64,000 nucleotides of DNA from an uncultured Ilumatobacter sp. (GTDB taxonomy: Bacteria > Actinomycetota > Acidimicrobiia > Acidimicrobiales > Ilumatobacteraceae): positions 1-64,000 of the forward strand of contig CALFRK010000061.1 of the NCBI GenBank assembly GCA_937919625.1, written 5' to 3'. Within the stretch, counting starts at the first letter, position 1. Each line of letters begins with the position of its first letter. Positions 1 to 8,644 of the stretch are shown here, piece by piece. The notes beneath the pieces were generated by a model. It was not told where the DNA came from and did no database searches. It saw nothing but the letters and a program-made list of their open reading frames with translations. The position numbers were made by a program, and so were the translations under genes.

Positions 1-57
1 CCCCACCAATCAGAGCACTCCCCACCAATCAGAGCACTCCCCACCAATCAGAGCACT
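1..57. repeat. 19-bp tandem repeat, three copies
   Basis: Three perfect head-to-tail copies of a 19-bp unit (CCCCACCAATCAGAGCACT) start at the first base, so the array may continue outside the window. There are no spacers, so it is not a CRISPR. Each copy contains TCA, a leftward TGA stop; the small leftward reading frame at 48-263 ends in the third copy. The period is not a multiple of three. Confidence 0.9.
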
Positions 58-263
58 CCACCGAACATGGTGCGCCGCTGCGGATCACCGGTTTGATAAC
101 CGCTGGAACCACCGAACACGCTGAGCGGATGATCCGTGTCTACACAACTCGGGATCACCCGGCCATGTCGGACGGTCTGGCAAAGGTTGAAGCACTCGCT
201 ACAGGATCCGAGTCGTAGCGGCGTGCCGGCCAGATCGCCGCAGGCCCCGCAGGCCAACTGCAC
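48..263 (-). CDS. Possible small zinc-ribbon-like protein
   Basis: A 71-codon frame with a GTG start has paired cysteines near its N-terminus (CGACG at about residue 5 and CSECFNLC at about 21-28). This spacing resembles a zinc ribbon. It begins inside the last 65 bp of the ROK gene in a different frame and stops inside the 19-bp repeat array. No Shine-Dalgarno is obvious. The cysteine pattern is the only argument for it; I do not recognise the protein, and it may be chance in a GC-rich sequence. Confidence 0.25.
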   Translation of the reverse strand: MQLACGACGDLAGTPLRLGSCSECFNLCQTVRHGRVIPSCVDTDHPLSVFGGSSGYQTGDPQRRTMFGGVL

Positions 264-1128
264 CGGCGCCGATCAAAGGACCACGATCACCCAAACGAAC
301 CGGCGTGATTCGCGCCGCAGCGCCCTGGCCGACCCGGGCGACAGCGTCGATCTCTTCCTGAGCGGCATTGAAGAACGTCGCCGCGAAGCCCAGCGCCACA
401 CCACCGCCGACAACGACGAGATCGAGATCCATCGCCGTACAGATCATCCCGGCTGCCCTGCCTACCAGCCGCCCGGTACGACGCATGATGTCGTAGGTCG
501 GCTCGGTTGGTGAGCGCCCGGTGATCGCCTCGATTGCCAGCCCAGACGCCTCAGCTTCGAGGCAGCCGCGCGCCCCGCAACCACACCGACGGCCGCCCGG
601 CTCGACGATGATATGTCCGACGTGCCCGGCGTTGCCTGTCGCACCATCGAGCAGCTCACCGTCGATCACGAACCCGCCACCGACGCCCGTCGACACGGTC
701 ATCGCACAGAAGCTCGACACGTTGCGACCTGCCCCGAGCCACCCTTCCGACAGCGCCAGCGCCTTGGCATCGAGGTCACCGAACACCGGAAGACCAGTCA
801 GATCGTGAAGGTGTTGGCGCAATGGGAAGGATCGCCATGACGAAATGTTGACAGGCGACACGGTCTCGCAGTTGCGGGTGATCGGCCCAGCGCATCCGAT
901 GCCGATCGCCCGCACCCGGACCGCGTGCTGCGCCCTCGCCTGTTCCAATTGCTCACTGACGATGGTCGCCAGCGCAGCGAAGTGCGATTGCGGGCCAACA
1001 TCACGCTCGACGTCGATCCTCGATCGGTCGAGCAGCTCGCCACGAATCGTCATCAGCCCCGAGGCGAACTTCGTGCCGCCGATGTCGATCGCCAGGATCA
1101 CATCGCGCTGAGCATCCGGATTGCTCAT
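199..1128 (-). CDS. ROK family sugar kinase / transcriptional regulator-like protein
   Basis: The 309-residue protein has the ROK phosphate-binding motif DIGGTK (residues 15-20), a likely catalytic Asp near 118 (FGDLD) and the ROK zinc motif CGCGARGCLE (182-191) after GHIIVEPGG. ROK proteins are cytoplasmic ATP-dependent glucokinases/fructokinases or, with an added HTH, repressors. No HTH is present, so a kinase is more likely; the sugar cannot be read from sequence. The C-terminal tail is Arg/Thr-rich beyond the usual end of the fold. No other sugar gene is adjacent. Confidence 0.9.
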   Translation of the reverse strand: MSNPDAQRDVILAIDIGGTKFASGLMTIRGELLDRSRIDVERDVGPQSHFAALATIVSEQLEQARAQHAVRVRAIGIGCAGPITRNCETVSPVNISSWRSFPLRQHLHDLTGLPVFGDLDAKALALSEGWLGAGRNVSSFCAMTVSTGVGGGFVIDGELLDGATGNAGHVGHIIVEPGGRRCGCGARGCLEAEASGLAIEAITGRSPTEPTYDIMRRTGRLVGRAAGMICTAMDLDLVVVGGGVALGFAATFFNAAQEEIDAVARVGQGAAARITPVRLGDRGPLIGAGAVGLRGLRRSGRHAATTRIL

Positions 1129-1200
1129 TTCGAATTGATCATCTCGAATTGCTCATCTCTTGTTGCTCACCGGCAATTGGTCATCCCGACCACTAATCTT
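1129..1200. repeat. Degenerate AT-richer repeats upstream of ROK gene
   Basis: The ROK start codon and the bases above it lie in imperfect repeats of TCGAATTGCTCATC (about 14 bp, three or more diverged copies to about 1190), locally much AT-richer than its surroundings. It is the only sequence between the ROK gene and the divergent secreted protein, so it probably holds both promoters; I cannot assign clear hexamers. Confidence 0.5.
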
Positions 1201-1296
1201 GTCGCACGTTACCGGCGCGCCGCTAGCGCCGGACGCCCTGCCTGCTACCGCCAGGCACGGTAGCGTGGCCAGACCATTCGGATACCGCTAACCACC

Positions 1297-3144
1297 ATGT
1301 ACAACCTGCGATCTCTTCCTGGCGCCGTCATCTTGATGCTGGCGGGCGCTCTCACCGTGTCTGGCACGATCGCGTTCGCCGGAACCGAATCGGCCAGCAC
1401 AACGTCATCGAGCAGCACGAGCTCGCCCCCTTCGGCCACCAGCACCACGAGTTCGACCAGCACCACAACGACCAGCACCACCACTACCTCGGTTCCCGAG
1501 ACGACGAGTACAGCTGCGACCTCGACCAGCACCACAACGAGCAGCACCACAACGAGCGCTCCCTCGACCACGATGCCGTGTGCCCCGCCAACAACGACGA
1601 CCAGCACCACCACGACCACAACCACAACGCTTCCCGGCACCACCACCAGCACCACGACCACGACCAGCACCACGACCACGACCACGACCACGACGCTTCC
1701 CGGTAGCACCACCAGCACCACCAGCACCACGACCACAACCACGACCACCCTGCCGCCGTGCCCCACCACGACCACCAGCTCGGTACCCAACACGACAACC
1801 ACGGTTCCGGCCGGGCCGCAAACTGCGCCGACAGCACTCGGCATCACCGTTCCTAAAGACATCGGTGACATCCTCCGCACAATCCGCCTGATGGAGTCGA
1901 GCGAGCGCTACTACCTCACACCGAACAAGGGCAACGCGTCGGGCGCCTATCAATACATCGCCTCTACCTGGAACAACTACGGCGGCTACCCGCACGCCTA
2001 TCTGGCGCCACCAGAGGTCCAGGACGAAAGGGCGTTGCTCGACGTGCGCGCGATCCTCGAACAATGGCGAGGCGACGTCTCAATGGTGCCGGTGATCTGG
2101 TATTTTCCGCGCGCCGCCCTGATCCCGGCCCTGATGGATGAAGTTCCGCTGCCGTCGGCCGGCAACCGTCTTACGGTTCGCGAATACCAGTACCGGTGGC
2201 TCGACATGTTGGCATTCGTCACCGGCGAGCCGGTACTGCACCGGTTGACAGCCGTGCCGCCCGAACTTCGCTTCCTCGCTGGTCTACCACCAGACATCGA
2301 TGTCGAACGCGAGCCACTCGTCGAGATCGCCTTCCCCGTGCTCGGCCGGGCCGTCGTTGCCCCGCCAACTCCGTGCGACGCCGCCGACTGCGGAGGCGGC
2401 ACGTCGGCGATCGTTTTCGGCCAAACGCTGCAACCGATCCTGGCTGTCGCAGACGGGGTCGTCACGGCAATCGAATACGACAACCCGGTCACTGGCGAGG
2501 TCAGCATCACATTGGTCGACGCGATCGGCCGCACCTACCACTACGCCGGGTTCAACGATGACTCGCCGGGCACCGACGACGGCGCCGCCCACCACTCCTT
2601 CCGGTTCACTGCGCTCGGGCAGCCAGGCACGCCTGTGTTCGCCGGCCAGATCCTCGGCTACATGGGTGACACCGACCCGATGCCATCCGACGAGTTCCGC
2701 GGCATCGGCGACGGCAACATCTGGCCCCATCTACGGCTCACCATCTTGGCACCCGACGGCAGCATGCTCGACGCCGACACCCTCGTCAGCGCAGCTCAGC
2801 AACACCAGGCATGCCACGTCGCCATCGGTCCGTGGTCGGTGCCCGCCGACCCACGACTCGTCGGCGTTAGCAGAGCCGAACGCGGCACCGCCAATGTGTC
2901 CGCGATCGTCAACGGCGGCTGGACCCTGCACTCCAACGGCACAGTCACCGCCTACGGCCGATCAGCACTGATTCTGGCCCCCGAAGATTGTGTCTGGGCG
3001 CCGGTCGAACCGCACGGACCTGGCGGATTGGGCAGCTGGCCAGCCCCCGGATGGGGACTGCCGTTCAAGATCCCCGCCGAATATTGGGTTGCTGGCATGC
3101 TCGCCGACGAGTTCAACCCGGCAGCGCTGCTTCGCCGCGGCTAG
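1297..3144 (+). CDS. Secreted Thr/Ser-rich protein with transglycosylase-like and degenerate LytM-like domains
   Basis: The 615-residue protein has a signal peptide (about 1-28), a 140-residue Thr/Ser/Pro tract (about 31-175) typical of wall-spanning linkers, then a lysozyme/Rpf-like region around 182-270 with a candidate catalytic Glu in RLMESSERY and the GAYQYIASTWNNYGGY signature. A beta-rich LytM/M23-like region follows (about 350-480: PILAVADGVVTAIEYDN, RTYHYAGF). M23 peptidases need an HxxxD and an HxH; the first His/Asp pair is missing and HxH reads HYA, so the second domain is probably non-catalytic. Likely role: peptidoglycan turnover or binding outside the membrane. It diverges from the ROK gene. 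Confidence 0.8.
   Translation: MYNLRSLPGAVILMLAGALTVSGTIAFAGTESASTTSSSSTSSPPSATSTTSSTSTTTTSTTTTSVPETTSTAATSTSTTTSSTTTSAPSTTMPCAPPTTTTSTTTTTTTTLPGTTTSTTTTTSTTTTTTTTTLPGSTTSTTSTTTTTTTTLPPCPTTTTSSVPNTTTTVPAGPQTAPTALGITVPKDIGDILRTIRLMESSERYYLTPNKGNASGAYQYIASTWNNYGGYPHAYLAPPEVQDERALLDVRAILEQWRGDVSMVPVIWYFPRAALIPALMDEVPLPSAGNRLTVREYQYRWLDMLAFVTGEPVLHRLTAVPPELRFLAGLPPDIDVEREPLVEIAFPVLGRAVVAPPTPCDAADCGGGTSAIVFGQTLQPILAVADGVVTAIEYDNPVTGEVSITLVDAIGRTYHYAGFNDDSPGTDDGAAHHSFRFTALGQPGTPVFAGQILGYMGDTDPMPSDEFRGIGDGNIWPHLRLTILAPDGSMLDADTLVSAAQQHQACHVAIGPWSVPADPRLVGVSRAERGTANVSAIVNGGWTLHSNGTVTAYGRSALILAPEDCVWAPVEPHGPGGLGSWPAPGWGLPFKIPAEYWVAGMLADEFNPAALLRRG
1395..1815 (+). repeat. Thr/Ser codon repeat tract inside secreted protein
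   Basis: Long runs of ACC/ACG with interspersed AGC encode (T)n-S and TTLPG modules; the module ending in TLPGTTTST / TLPGSTTST recurs. The strand asymmetry also creates long but meaningless Val- or Arg-rich frames on the other strand. The tract is expected to be O-glycosylated and slippage-prone (inference). Confidence 0.85.
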
Positions 3145-3268
3145 AGCGCCCAGGCAACGTTCACAATGGCAGCCGACTCGGTCGACGCGGCCCACGAGTA
3201 GGGCGAACACGGCCAACCCATCGTCGGTGAATCGCTCGCCGCTCTCAACTGCCGTCAGCCGGCTGACC
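3145..3268. other. 124-bp convergent gap, no gene seen
   Basis: This lies between the stop of the secreted protein and the stop of the leftward PLP enzyme. I see no convincing hairpin and no small gene. Confidence 0.5.
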
Positions 3269-4279
3269 TCATCGCCCTGGCGGTACCCCGCCTGCAGCGA
3301 AGATCGCCGGCGTGCCACCGGTGTGTATGAACACGACATCGTTCCCTGCCGCCCAGCGGCCGGCCTCGGCATTGCCGACCAGCCCGGCGAAGCCCTTGCC
3401 GCTGTATACACGATCGAGGACCCAGCCACCATGGCGGGCGGCCCAACGGATTGCCGCATCACCCGCTCGAGTGGGGACGCCATAGTCGTGGCCCATCCAA
3501 TTCGGGTCGACCCGCACATCGCCCCGGTCGAGAATCGATCGGTCACCGCCAATCAGTTCGATCGTGTCGCGGGCCAGATCGGCGATGTTCGGCATGCCCA
3601 TATTGACACCCTTGGCGACCCCGATCGCCAGCACCTCTGGCACGTCATGTCCCTCGAGTCGCCACAGCGCTCGCCCGGCCAGCAACCCGGCATGGGTTCC
3701 TCCGCTCGACGAAGTGTGCACGATCGCCGCCGGTGTGACGTCGAACGCCTGGCACTGTTGCATCAGCTCGACGAACGCAACCGCGTATCCGACGGCGCCG
3801 ACTGGCGTCGAACCACCGATCGGGATCGAGTAAGGCTCGGCGCCGGCCGCCCGGAGTTCGTTGGCGAGCGCCTCCCTGGCGATCTCGAGTTCGCCCCAGT
3901 GGCTCTCTTCCGAACCGGTGAAATGCTGCTGGGCCCCGAACAGATTCGACAGAAGGAGGTTCCCGGTCGGCACTGCCGGCGCGTCCCCTGACAGCACGAG
4001 GTGCACCTCGAGACCAAGCATCGCCCCGGCCGCCGCCGTCATCCGGCAGTGGTTGGATTGGGCGGCACCGACGGTGACCAGCGAACGGGCGCCTTGGGCA
4101 ACCGCCGCACCACAGAGGAACTCGAGCTTGCGGGCCTTGTTGCCACCCATTCCGAGGCCCGTCAGATCGTCGCGCTTCATCCACAGCCGGGCGCCGCCAG
4201 GCAGCTCAGACCCACGCTCGAGTGGAGTCGGCAATGTCGCCAAGCGGGCCCGCGGAAGATGACCGAACACGCTCGGCAT
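3269..4279 (-). CDS. PLP-dependent D-cysteine desulfhydrase / ACC deaminase family
   Basis: This 336-residue fold-type II PLP enzyme starts at MPSVFGHLPR. The frame stays open further upstream, but homology-like sequence begins at the ARLATLPTPLE segment typical of the family N-terminus. GGNKARKLE holds the PLP lysine (about residue 48), followed by GAAQSNHCR and the phosphate-cradling HTSSSGGTHAG. The family includes D-cysteine desulfhydrase and 1-aminocyclopropane-1-carboxylate deaminase; both split small amino acids to an oxoacid and ammonia, and sequence alone does not separate them here. Its start codon is only 9 bp from that of the divergent ung gene. Confidence 0.88.
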   Translation of the reverse strand: MPSVFGHLPRARLATLPTPLERGSELPGGARLWMKRDDLTGLGMGGNKARKLEFLCGAAVAQGARSLVTVGAAQSNHCRMTAAAGAMLGLEVHLVLSGDAPAVPTGNLLLSNLFGAQQHFTGSEESHWGELEIAREALANELRAAGAEPYSIPIGGSTPVGAVGYAVAFVELMQQCQAFDVTPAAIVHTSSSGGTHAGLLAGRALWRLEGHDVPEVLAIGVAKGVNMGMPNIADLARDTIELIGGDRSILDRGDVRVDPNWMGHDYGVPTRAGDAAIRWAARHGGWVLDRVYSGKGFAGLVGNAEAGRWAAGNDVVFIHTGGTPAIFAAGGVPPGR

Positions 4280-4288
4280 GATAGGCAC

Positions 4289-4987
4289 ATGGAGCGTGAG
4301 GACAGTAGGGCGGCAAAAGCGGCGGCGAACGTGAAGACCGACTGGAACCCGATTCTGAGGCGCGAGTTCGACAAGCCGTACTGGGACACGCTGCAGGGAT
4401 TCGTGTCGGCAGAGCGTTCGCAGGCCACGGTCTACCCGCCCGCCGACCGCGTGTTCGCGGCGCTGCACCTGACGCCGTACGCGGCGACCCGCGTGATGAT
4501 TCTCGGCCAGGATCCGTACCACGGCCCAAACCAGGCCCACGGCCTGTGTTTCTCGGTGCAGTCCGACGTACGCGTCCCGCCATCACTCGCCAACATCCAC
4601 AAGGAACTGTCGAGCGACCTTGATCTGCCGATTCCCGATCATGGCAATCTCGAACCGTGGGCACGCCAGGGTGTGCTGCTGTTGAATGCCACGCTCACCG
4701 TGCGCGCCGGCCAGGCAGCATCGCATCAGGGCAAGGGGTGGGAGACGTTCACCGACGAGGTAATCAGCGCCGTCAGCGCCAAGCCGGATCACGTCGTGTT
4801 TATCTTGTGGGGTGCCTACGCCCGAAAGAAGAAGTCGCTGATCGACCCATCACGGCACACGATCATCGAATCACCACACCCGTCGCCGCTGTCAGCCCAC
4901 ACCGGTTTCTTCGGAGCCAAACCGTTCAGCCGCAGCAACCAGGCACTCGTCGCTCACGGCCAACCAGCGATCGATTGGAGGCTGTGA
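4289..4987 (+). CDS. ung: Uracil-DNA glycosylase (family 1)
   Basis: This enzyme excises uracil from DNA to start base-excision repair. The 232-residue form begins at MEREDSRAA. The water-activating motif GQDPYHGP (residues 73-80, catalytic Asp 75) and the minor-groove loop HPSPLSAH (197-204) are intact, and the length fits family 1 (about 220-230). An in-frame ATG at 4258 would add ten residues but overlap the divergent gene. The YihY gene follows after 6 bp and is probably cotranscribed. Confidence 0.96.
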   Translation: MEREDSRAAKAAANVKTDWNPILRREFDKPYWDTLQGFVSAERSQATVYPPADRVFAALHLTPYAATRVMILGQDPYHGPNQAHGLCFSVQSDVRVPPSLANIHKELSSDLDLPIPDHGNLEPWARQGVLLLNATLTVRAGQAASHQGKGWETFTDEVISAVSAKPDHVVFILWGAYARKKKSLIDPSRHTIIESPHPSPLSAHTGFFGAKPFSRSNQALVAHGQPAIDWRL

Positions 4988-4993
4988 AGCACC

Positions 4994-5884
4994 ATGGCCT
5001 GGACCACCAGCACCAGCGTGATGCGGTTGCGTCGCCGCAGCGATCCTGTCGATGTCACCGTCGAAACGCTCGACGGCTTCCGGCGCCATCTCACCGGTCG
5101 CAACGCCGCCGTACTCGCCTACTACGGGTTTCTCACCTTGTTCCCGTTGCTGATGGCGGCGACGACGATCCTCGGGTTCGCACTCGAAGGCGACCCCGAA
5201 CTGCAGGCCGACATTGTCGATTCGGCCCTCAGCCAGATTCCGGTGATCGGTGCTGATCTCGAGCCCGGTTCAACGATCGGCGGCAACTGGTGGGCCCTGG
5301 TTTTCGGACTTGGGATCGCGTTGTGGGGATCGCTGAAAGCGTTCGTCGCCCTTCAGGCCGCCCTCGATGACGTCTGGGAGATCCCGGTCGACGATCGCGC
5401 GAATGGGGCCGTCAAACGTGTCAGGGCGCTCGTTGGCATCGCCGTGATCGGCGCCGGTCAGATCGTCACCGTGGCGTTGGCGGCGACCGTCAGCGAGGTT
5501 GGGATGCCTCGACTCGGACGGCTGCTGATCACCCTCGGTGGCCTGGTGGTCAACTTCATTGTTGTAGGTGCGATGTACCGGTACCTCACCTCCAAGTCGA
5601 CGACATGGGAAATCGTTTGGCCAGGTGCGGTCTTCACAGGGATTCTGTACACCGTGCTGCAGTTCGCCGGCACACGACTCGTCACCAAGACATTCGACGA
5701 CGCCGAGAGTGTCTACGGCACGTTTGCGGCCACGTTGGCGTTGCTCAGCTGGCTCAGTTTGCTCGCCCTGATCAGCCTGATCGGGGCCGAGCTGAACGCT
5801 GCCCTGGTCAGACGCAATGACCGCCAGCCAGCATCGCCGTCGGAACAACCGACCGCACCCGTTGCCGCCGCCGACGACGACTGA
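4994..5884 (+). CDS. YihY/BrkB family membrane protein
   Basis: The 296-residue inner-membrane protein has an N-terminal amphipathic region (ETLDGFRRHLTGRNAAVLAYYGFLTLFPLL, described as residues about 23-52) and roughly six membrane segments; the AYYGFLTLFPLL stretch is the family hallmark. It was once annotated as RNase BN, now rejected for this family; function is uncertain. A short acidic/Ala tail ends the protein. Its TGA directly abuts the TAG of the convergent hydrolase-OsmC gene with no spacer. Confidence 0.9.
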   Translation: MAWTTSTSVMRLRRRSDPVDVTVETLDGFRRHLTGRNAAVLAYYGFLTLFPLLMAATTILGFALEGDPELQADIVDSALSQIPVIGADLEPGSTIGGNWWALVFGLGIALWGSLKAFVALQAALDDVWEIPVDDRANGAVKRVRALVGIAVIGAGQIVTVALAATVSEVGMPRLGRLLITLGGLVVNFIVVGAMYRYLTSKSTTWEIVWPGAVFTGILYTVLQFAGTRLVTKTFDDAESVYGTFAATLALLSWLSLLALISLIGAELNAALVRRNDRQPASPSEQPTAPVAAADDD

Positions 5885-7132
5885 CTACTCGGCGGGCGGG
5901 CCGAGTTGGGTGACGATCAGCGACGCCTGTTCGAGCGTGCGGTGAACCGGACACCGATCGGCGATCTTCGCCAGGCCGGCGCGCTGCTTCTCATCGAGCT
6001 CGCCCTCCAGATATAACACCCGCGTGAACTGATCGATCTTGCCATTCTTCGGCACAGCACCGTCTGCTGTGTCGGTGGCGACATCGGCAGCGTGCACCTT
6101 GTCGTGTGACACCTCGACCGTCACCTTGTCGAGCGGAAGCTGCTTGCGATCGGCGTACATCCGCAACGTCATCGACGTACACGCGCCAAGCGCGGCCGCC
6201 AGCAAGTCGTACGGGCCCGGCCCGGCGTCGAAACCGCCGACCGACTCGGGCTCGTCGGCGAGGAACCGATGCCGCCCGGTCACGACGTGGTTGAGGAACA
6301 AGCCTTGAGTGGTCTCCGCGACAACCACCTGGGCGGACGGCTTGGGGGCCTTGGTCGCGCCGCTCTCGTCAACGAGATACCTGGCTGCCCATGCTCCGAT
6401 CACCGACGCCGCGTACTCGGAATCGGCGGTCGTAGACAACAGATGGTCGGCGTGATCGAGGCTGACGAAGCTCTTCGGATGACGAGCCGCTTGAAAGATG
6501 CCAGCAGCGTGGTCGACACTGACGGTGTTGTCGATCGGTGAGTGCATCACTAAGAGAGCCGCGTCGAGAGTGGCTGCGGCATCGGTGACCGCCCCAGAGC
6601 GCAGGACGTCGATGAACTGCTGACGAATAGTAAACCGCCGCCCGTGCAGCTCGACCTCGACCTCGCCACGTTCTGCGATCTCGTCGAGCATTCCGTCGAA
6701 CAGCCCGGCGACGTGACCGGCATCCGACGGGGCCCCCAGCGTGGCGACAGCACTCACTTCGGCGAGTTGGTTAGCAGCGCAGATCACCGCCGCCCCTCCG
6801 AGCGAATGGCCGACCAGCAACTGTGGCGCCCGGTGGTCTTGGCGCAGCCAATCAGCGGCCGCAATCAGGTCGTCGACATTCGACGAGAAGTTGGTGTTGG
6901 CGAACTCGCCCTCGCTGGCACCGAGCCCAGTGAAGTCAAACCGCAGCAGCCCGTAGCCAAGGTCGGTCAATACTGCCGCAATCCTGGAGGCCGCCCGAAG
7001 GTCCTTGCTGCATGTGAAGCAGTGAGCAAACAGGGCAAACGCCTTGGGCGGGCCGGCCGGCAGGTCGAGCCGTGCTGAGAGCAGTTCGCCAGAACTGCCG
7101 GGAAACGTGACACGTTCGATGCGGGTGGGCAT
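5885..7132 (-). CDS. Bifunctional alpha/beta hydrolase-OsmC family protein
   Basis: The 415-residue protein begins at MPTRIERVTFPG. An alpha/beta hydrolase domain (about 1-250) has nucleophile motif GHSLGG, with Asp and His candidates in HSPIDNTVS and LDHADHL. After a linker comes an OsmC/Ohr domain (about 275-415) with the peroxidatic cysteine in ALGACTSMTLRMYAD and the resolving cysteine in RCPVHRTLE. OsmC domains reduce organic hydroperoxides with thiols. The fused architecture is known in several bacteria, so the gene is not an assembly error; the link between ester hydrolysis and peroxide reduction is unproven. It diverges from nhaA. Confidence 0.92.
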   Translation of the reverse strand: MPTRIERVTFPGSSGELLSARLDLPAGPPKAFALFAHCFTCSKDLRAASRIAAVLTDLGYGLLRFDFTGLGASEGEFANTNFSSNVDDLIAAADWLRQDHRAPQLLVGHSLGGAAVICAANQLAEVSAVATLGAPSDAGHVAGLFDGMLDEIAERGEVEVELHGRRFTIRQQFIDVLRSGAVTDAAATLDAALLVMHSPIDNTVSVDHAAGIFQAARHPKSFVSLDHADHLLSTTADSEYAASVIGAWAARYLVDESGATKAPKPSAQVVVAETTQGLFLNHVVTGRHRFLADEPESVGGFDAGPGPYDLLAAALGACTSMTLRMYADRKQLPLDKVTVEVSHDKVHAADVATDTADGAVPKNGKIDQFTRVLYLEGELDEKQRAGLAKIADRCPVHRTLEQASLIVTQLGPPAE

Positions 7133-7202
7133 GCGCCGACGGTACCAACAGCTTCGCCGCGCACGTATGAACTCGACGTCAGCGCTGCGATACTTGTCCA
7201 CC

Positions 7203-8591
7203 GTGTCGACCTCGCCCACCGATCCTCACACCGACCGGTACGCCCGCGATCCCAACGGGCGAGCAGAACGTTTCATTCGTCCGCTGCGCGACTTCCTGCA
7301 TCAGGAGGCGAGCGCTGGTCTGCTGCTGGTCGGTGCCGCGATCTTTGCCCTGATCTGGGCCAACTCGCCCTGGTCGGGAAGCTACTTTGATCTCTGGAGC
7401 ATCGAATCCGGCGTTGAGTTCAACGGGCACGGTATCCATCTCAATCTGCGCGAATGGGTCAACGATCTGGCGATGGTGTTGTTCTTCTTCGTCGTCGGAT
7501 TGGAGATCAAGCGCGAGCTGACCGAGGGCGAGTTGCGTGACCCGCGCCAGGCCGCGCTCCCGATCATCGCCGCCTTTGGCGGCATGATTGTGCCGGCCAC
7601 GATCTTCGCAGTACTCAACTCGGGCGGTGATGGTTCGAAGGGGTGGGGGATCCCGATGGCCACCGACATCGCAATCGTGATGGGTGTCGTTGCCCTGTTG
7701 GGCTCGCGTGCACCGTCGTGGCTGAAACTGTTTCTGCTGGCACTCGCCATCGTCGACGACATCGGGGCGATCCTGGTTATCGCCATCTTCTACTCCGAGG
7801 GTGTTTCGTTCGAGTGGTTGTCGGTTGCCATCGGAGCGGTCGCCGTCGCCGCCGTGATCCGAAACAGCGTGCCTTGGATCGGGGTGTATGTCGCCCTCGG
7901 TGCTCTGTGCTGGTTGGGGCTTCACAACGCTCACGTACATCCAACCCTCACCGGTGTCGCATTCGGCCTGCTGGCGCCCGTAACGCCCCGCCGACGGTCT
8001 GGCATGATCGACGCCGACGAGCTGGCCGCCAAGCCCGACGTGCGCAAGGCGGCAGCCGTCTCGCAGCAAGCGAAGTGGACCGTATCCATCGTCGAATGGC
8101 TCGAGCACCGACTGCACCCCTGGTCAGCATTCTTGGTCGTGCCCGTGTTTGCGCTCGCCAATGCCGGGATCAAGATCCCTGCCTCCGACCTGGGCAGTGC
8201 GATGACCAATCGCGTGACGTGGGGCGTCATGCTCGGGCTCGTGGTCGGCAAGACGATCGGCATCACCGGGGCGACCCTTCTGGCCGTCGCCCTCAAAATA
8301 GGGCGCCTTCCGGAGGGGGTTACGCCGCGCTATGTGCTCGGTGCTGGTGCACTCGGCGGAGTCGGGTTCACAGTGTCGCTGTTCGTGACCGAACTTGCCT
8401 TCGGCGAGGAGGTCGTGGGCACCGATGCTCGGCTCGGTGTGCTGATCGGATCGTTCGCGGCGGCGCTGATCGGATCAGCGATCATGATTCCCGGAAAGGT
8501 GCTCGACGATCGCTCAATGACTGGACCTGTGGTCGACCCTGACACGGATCCGGCGTTCAACTCTTCGCCGCGGCAGTCGAAAATCGACTAG
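7203..8591 (+). CDS. nhaA: Na+/H+ antiporter NhaA
   Basis: This electrogenic inner-membrane antiporter expels Na+ for H+. Hallmarks are FFFVVGLEIKREL, ATDIAIVMGV (the conserved Asp of TM IV) and LAIVDDIGAILVIAIFY (the DD ion-binding pair of TM V), with about 12 membrane segments over 462 residues. I use the GTG at 7203 (VSTSPTDPHTDR); an ATG at 7167 would add 12 residues and leave only 34 bp to the divergent gene. A hairpin after the stop separates it from a second, unrelated antiporter. Confidence 0.95.
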   Translation: MSTSPTDPHTDRYARDPNGRAERFIRPLRDFLHQEASAGLLLVGAAIFALIWANSPWSGSYFDLWSIESGVEFNGHGIHLNLREWVNDLAMVLFFFVVGLEIKRELTEGELRDPRQAALPIIAAFGGMIVPATIFAVLNSGGDGSKGWGIPMATDIAIVMGVVALLGSRAPSWLKLFLLALAIVDDIGAILVIAIFYSEGVSFEWLSVAIGAVAVAAVIRNSVPWIGVYVALGALCWLGLHNAHVHPTLTGVAFGLLAPVTPRRRSGMIDADELAAKPDVRKAAAVSQQAKWTVSIVEWLEHRLHPWSAFLVVPVFALANAGIKIPASDLGSAMTNRVTWGVMLGLVVGKTIGITGATLLAVALKIGRLPEGVTPRYVLGAGALGGVGFTVSLFVTELAFGEEVVGTDARLGVLIGSFAAALIGSAIMIPGKVLDDRSMTGPVVDPDTDPAFNSSPRQSKID

Positions 8592-8602
8592 AACACTGAC
8601 AC

Positions 8603-8632
8603 GGCGAGTTCAGCACAGAGACTGAGCTCGCC
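8603..8632 (+). terminator. Hairpin terminator after nhaA
   Basis: Arms GGCGAGTTCAG (8603-8613) and CTGAGCTCGCC (8622-8632) pair over 11 bp with one G-T wobble around an 8-nt loop. The position is 11 bp after the nhaA stop and 12 bp before the next gene. No T-run follows, as is common for high-GC terminators. Confidence 0.6.
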
Positions 8633-8644
8633 GCCGCCGTTCCG

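Noticed and set aside
1-57. CRISPR array
   Set aside because: The units are adjacent without spacers and only 19 bp long.
1245-1880. Val-rich leftward frame of 211 codons
   Set aside because: It is the mirror of the Thr/Ser codon tract; the composition is dictated by the other strand.
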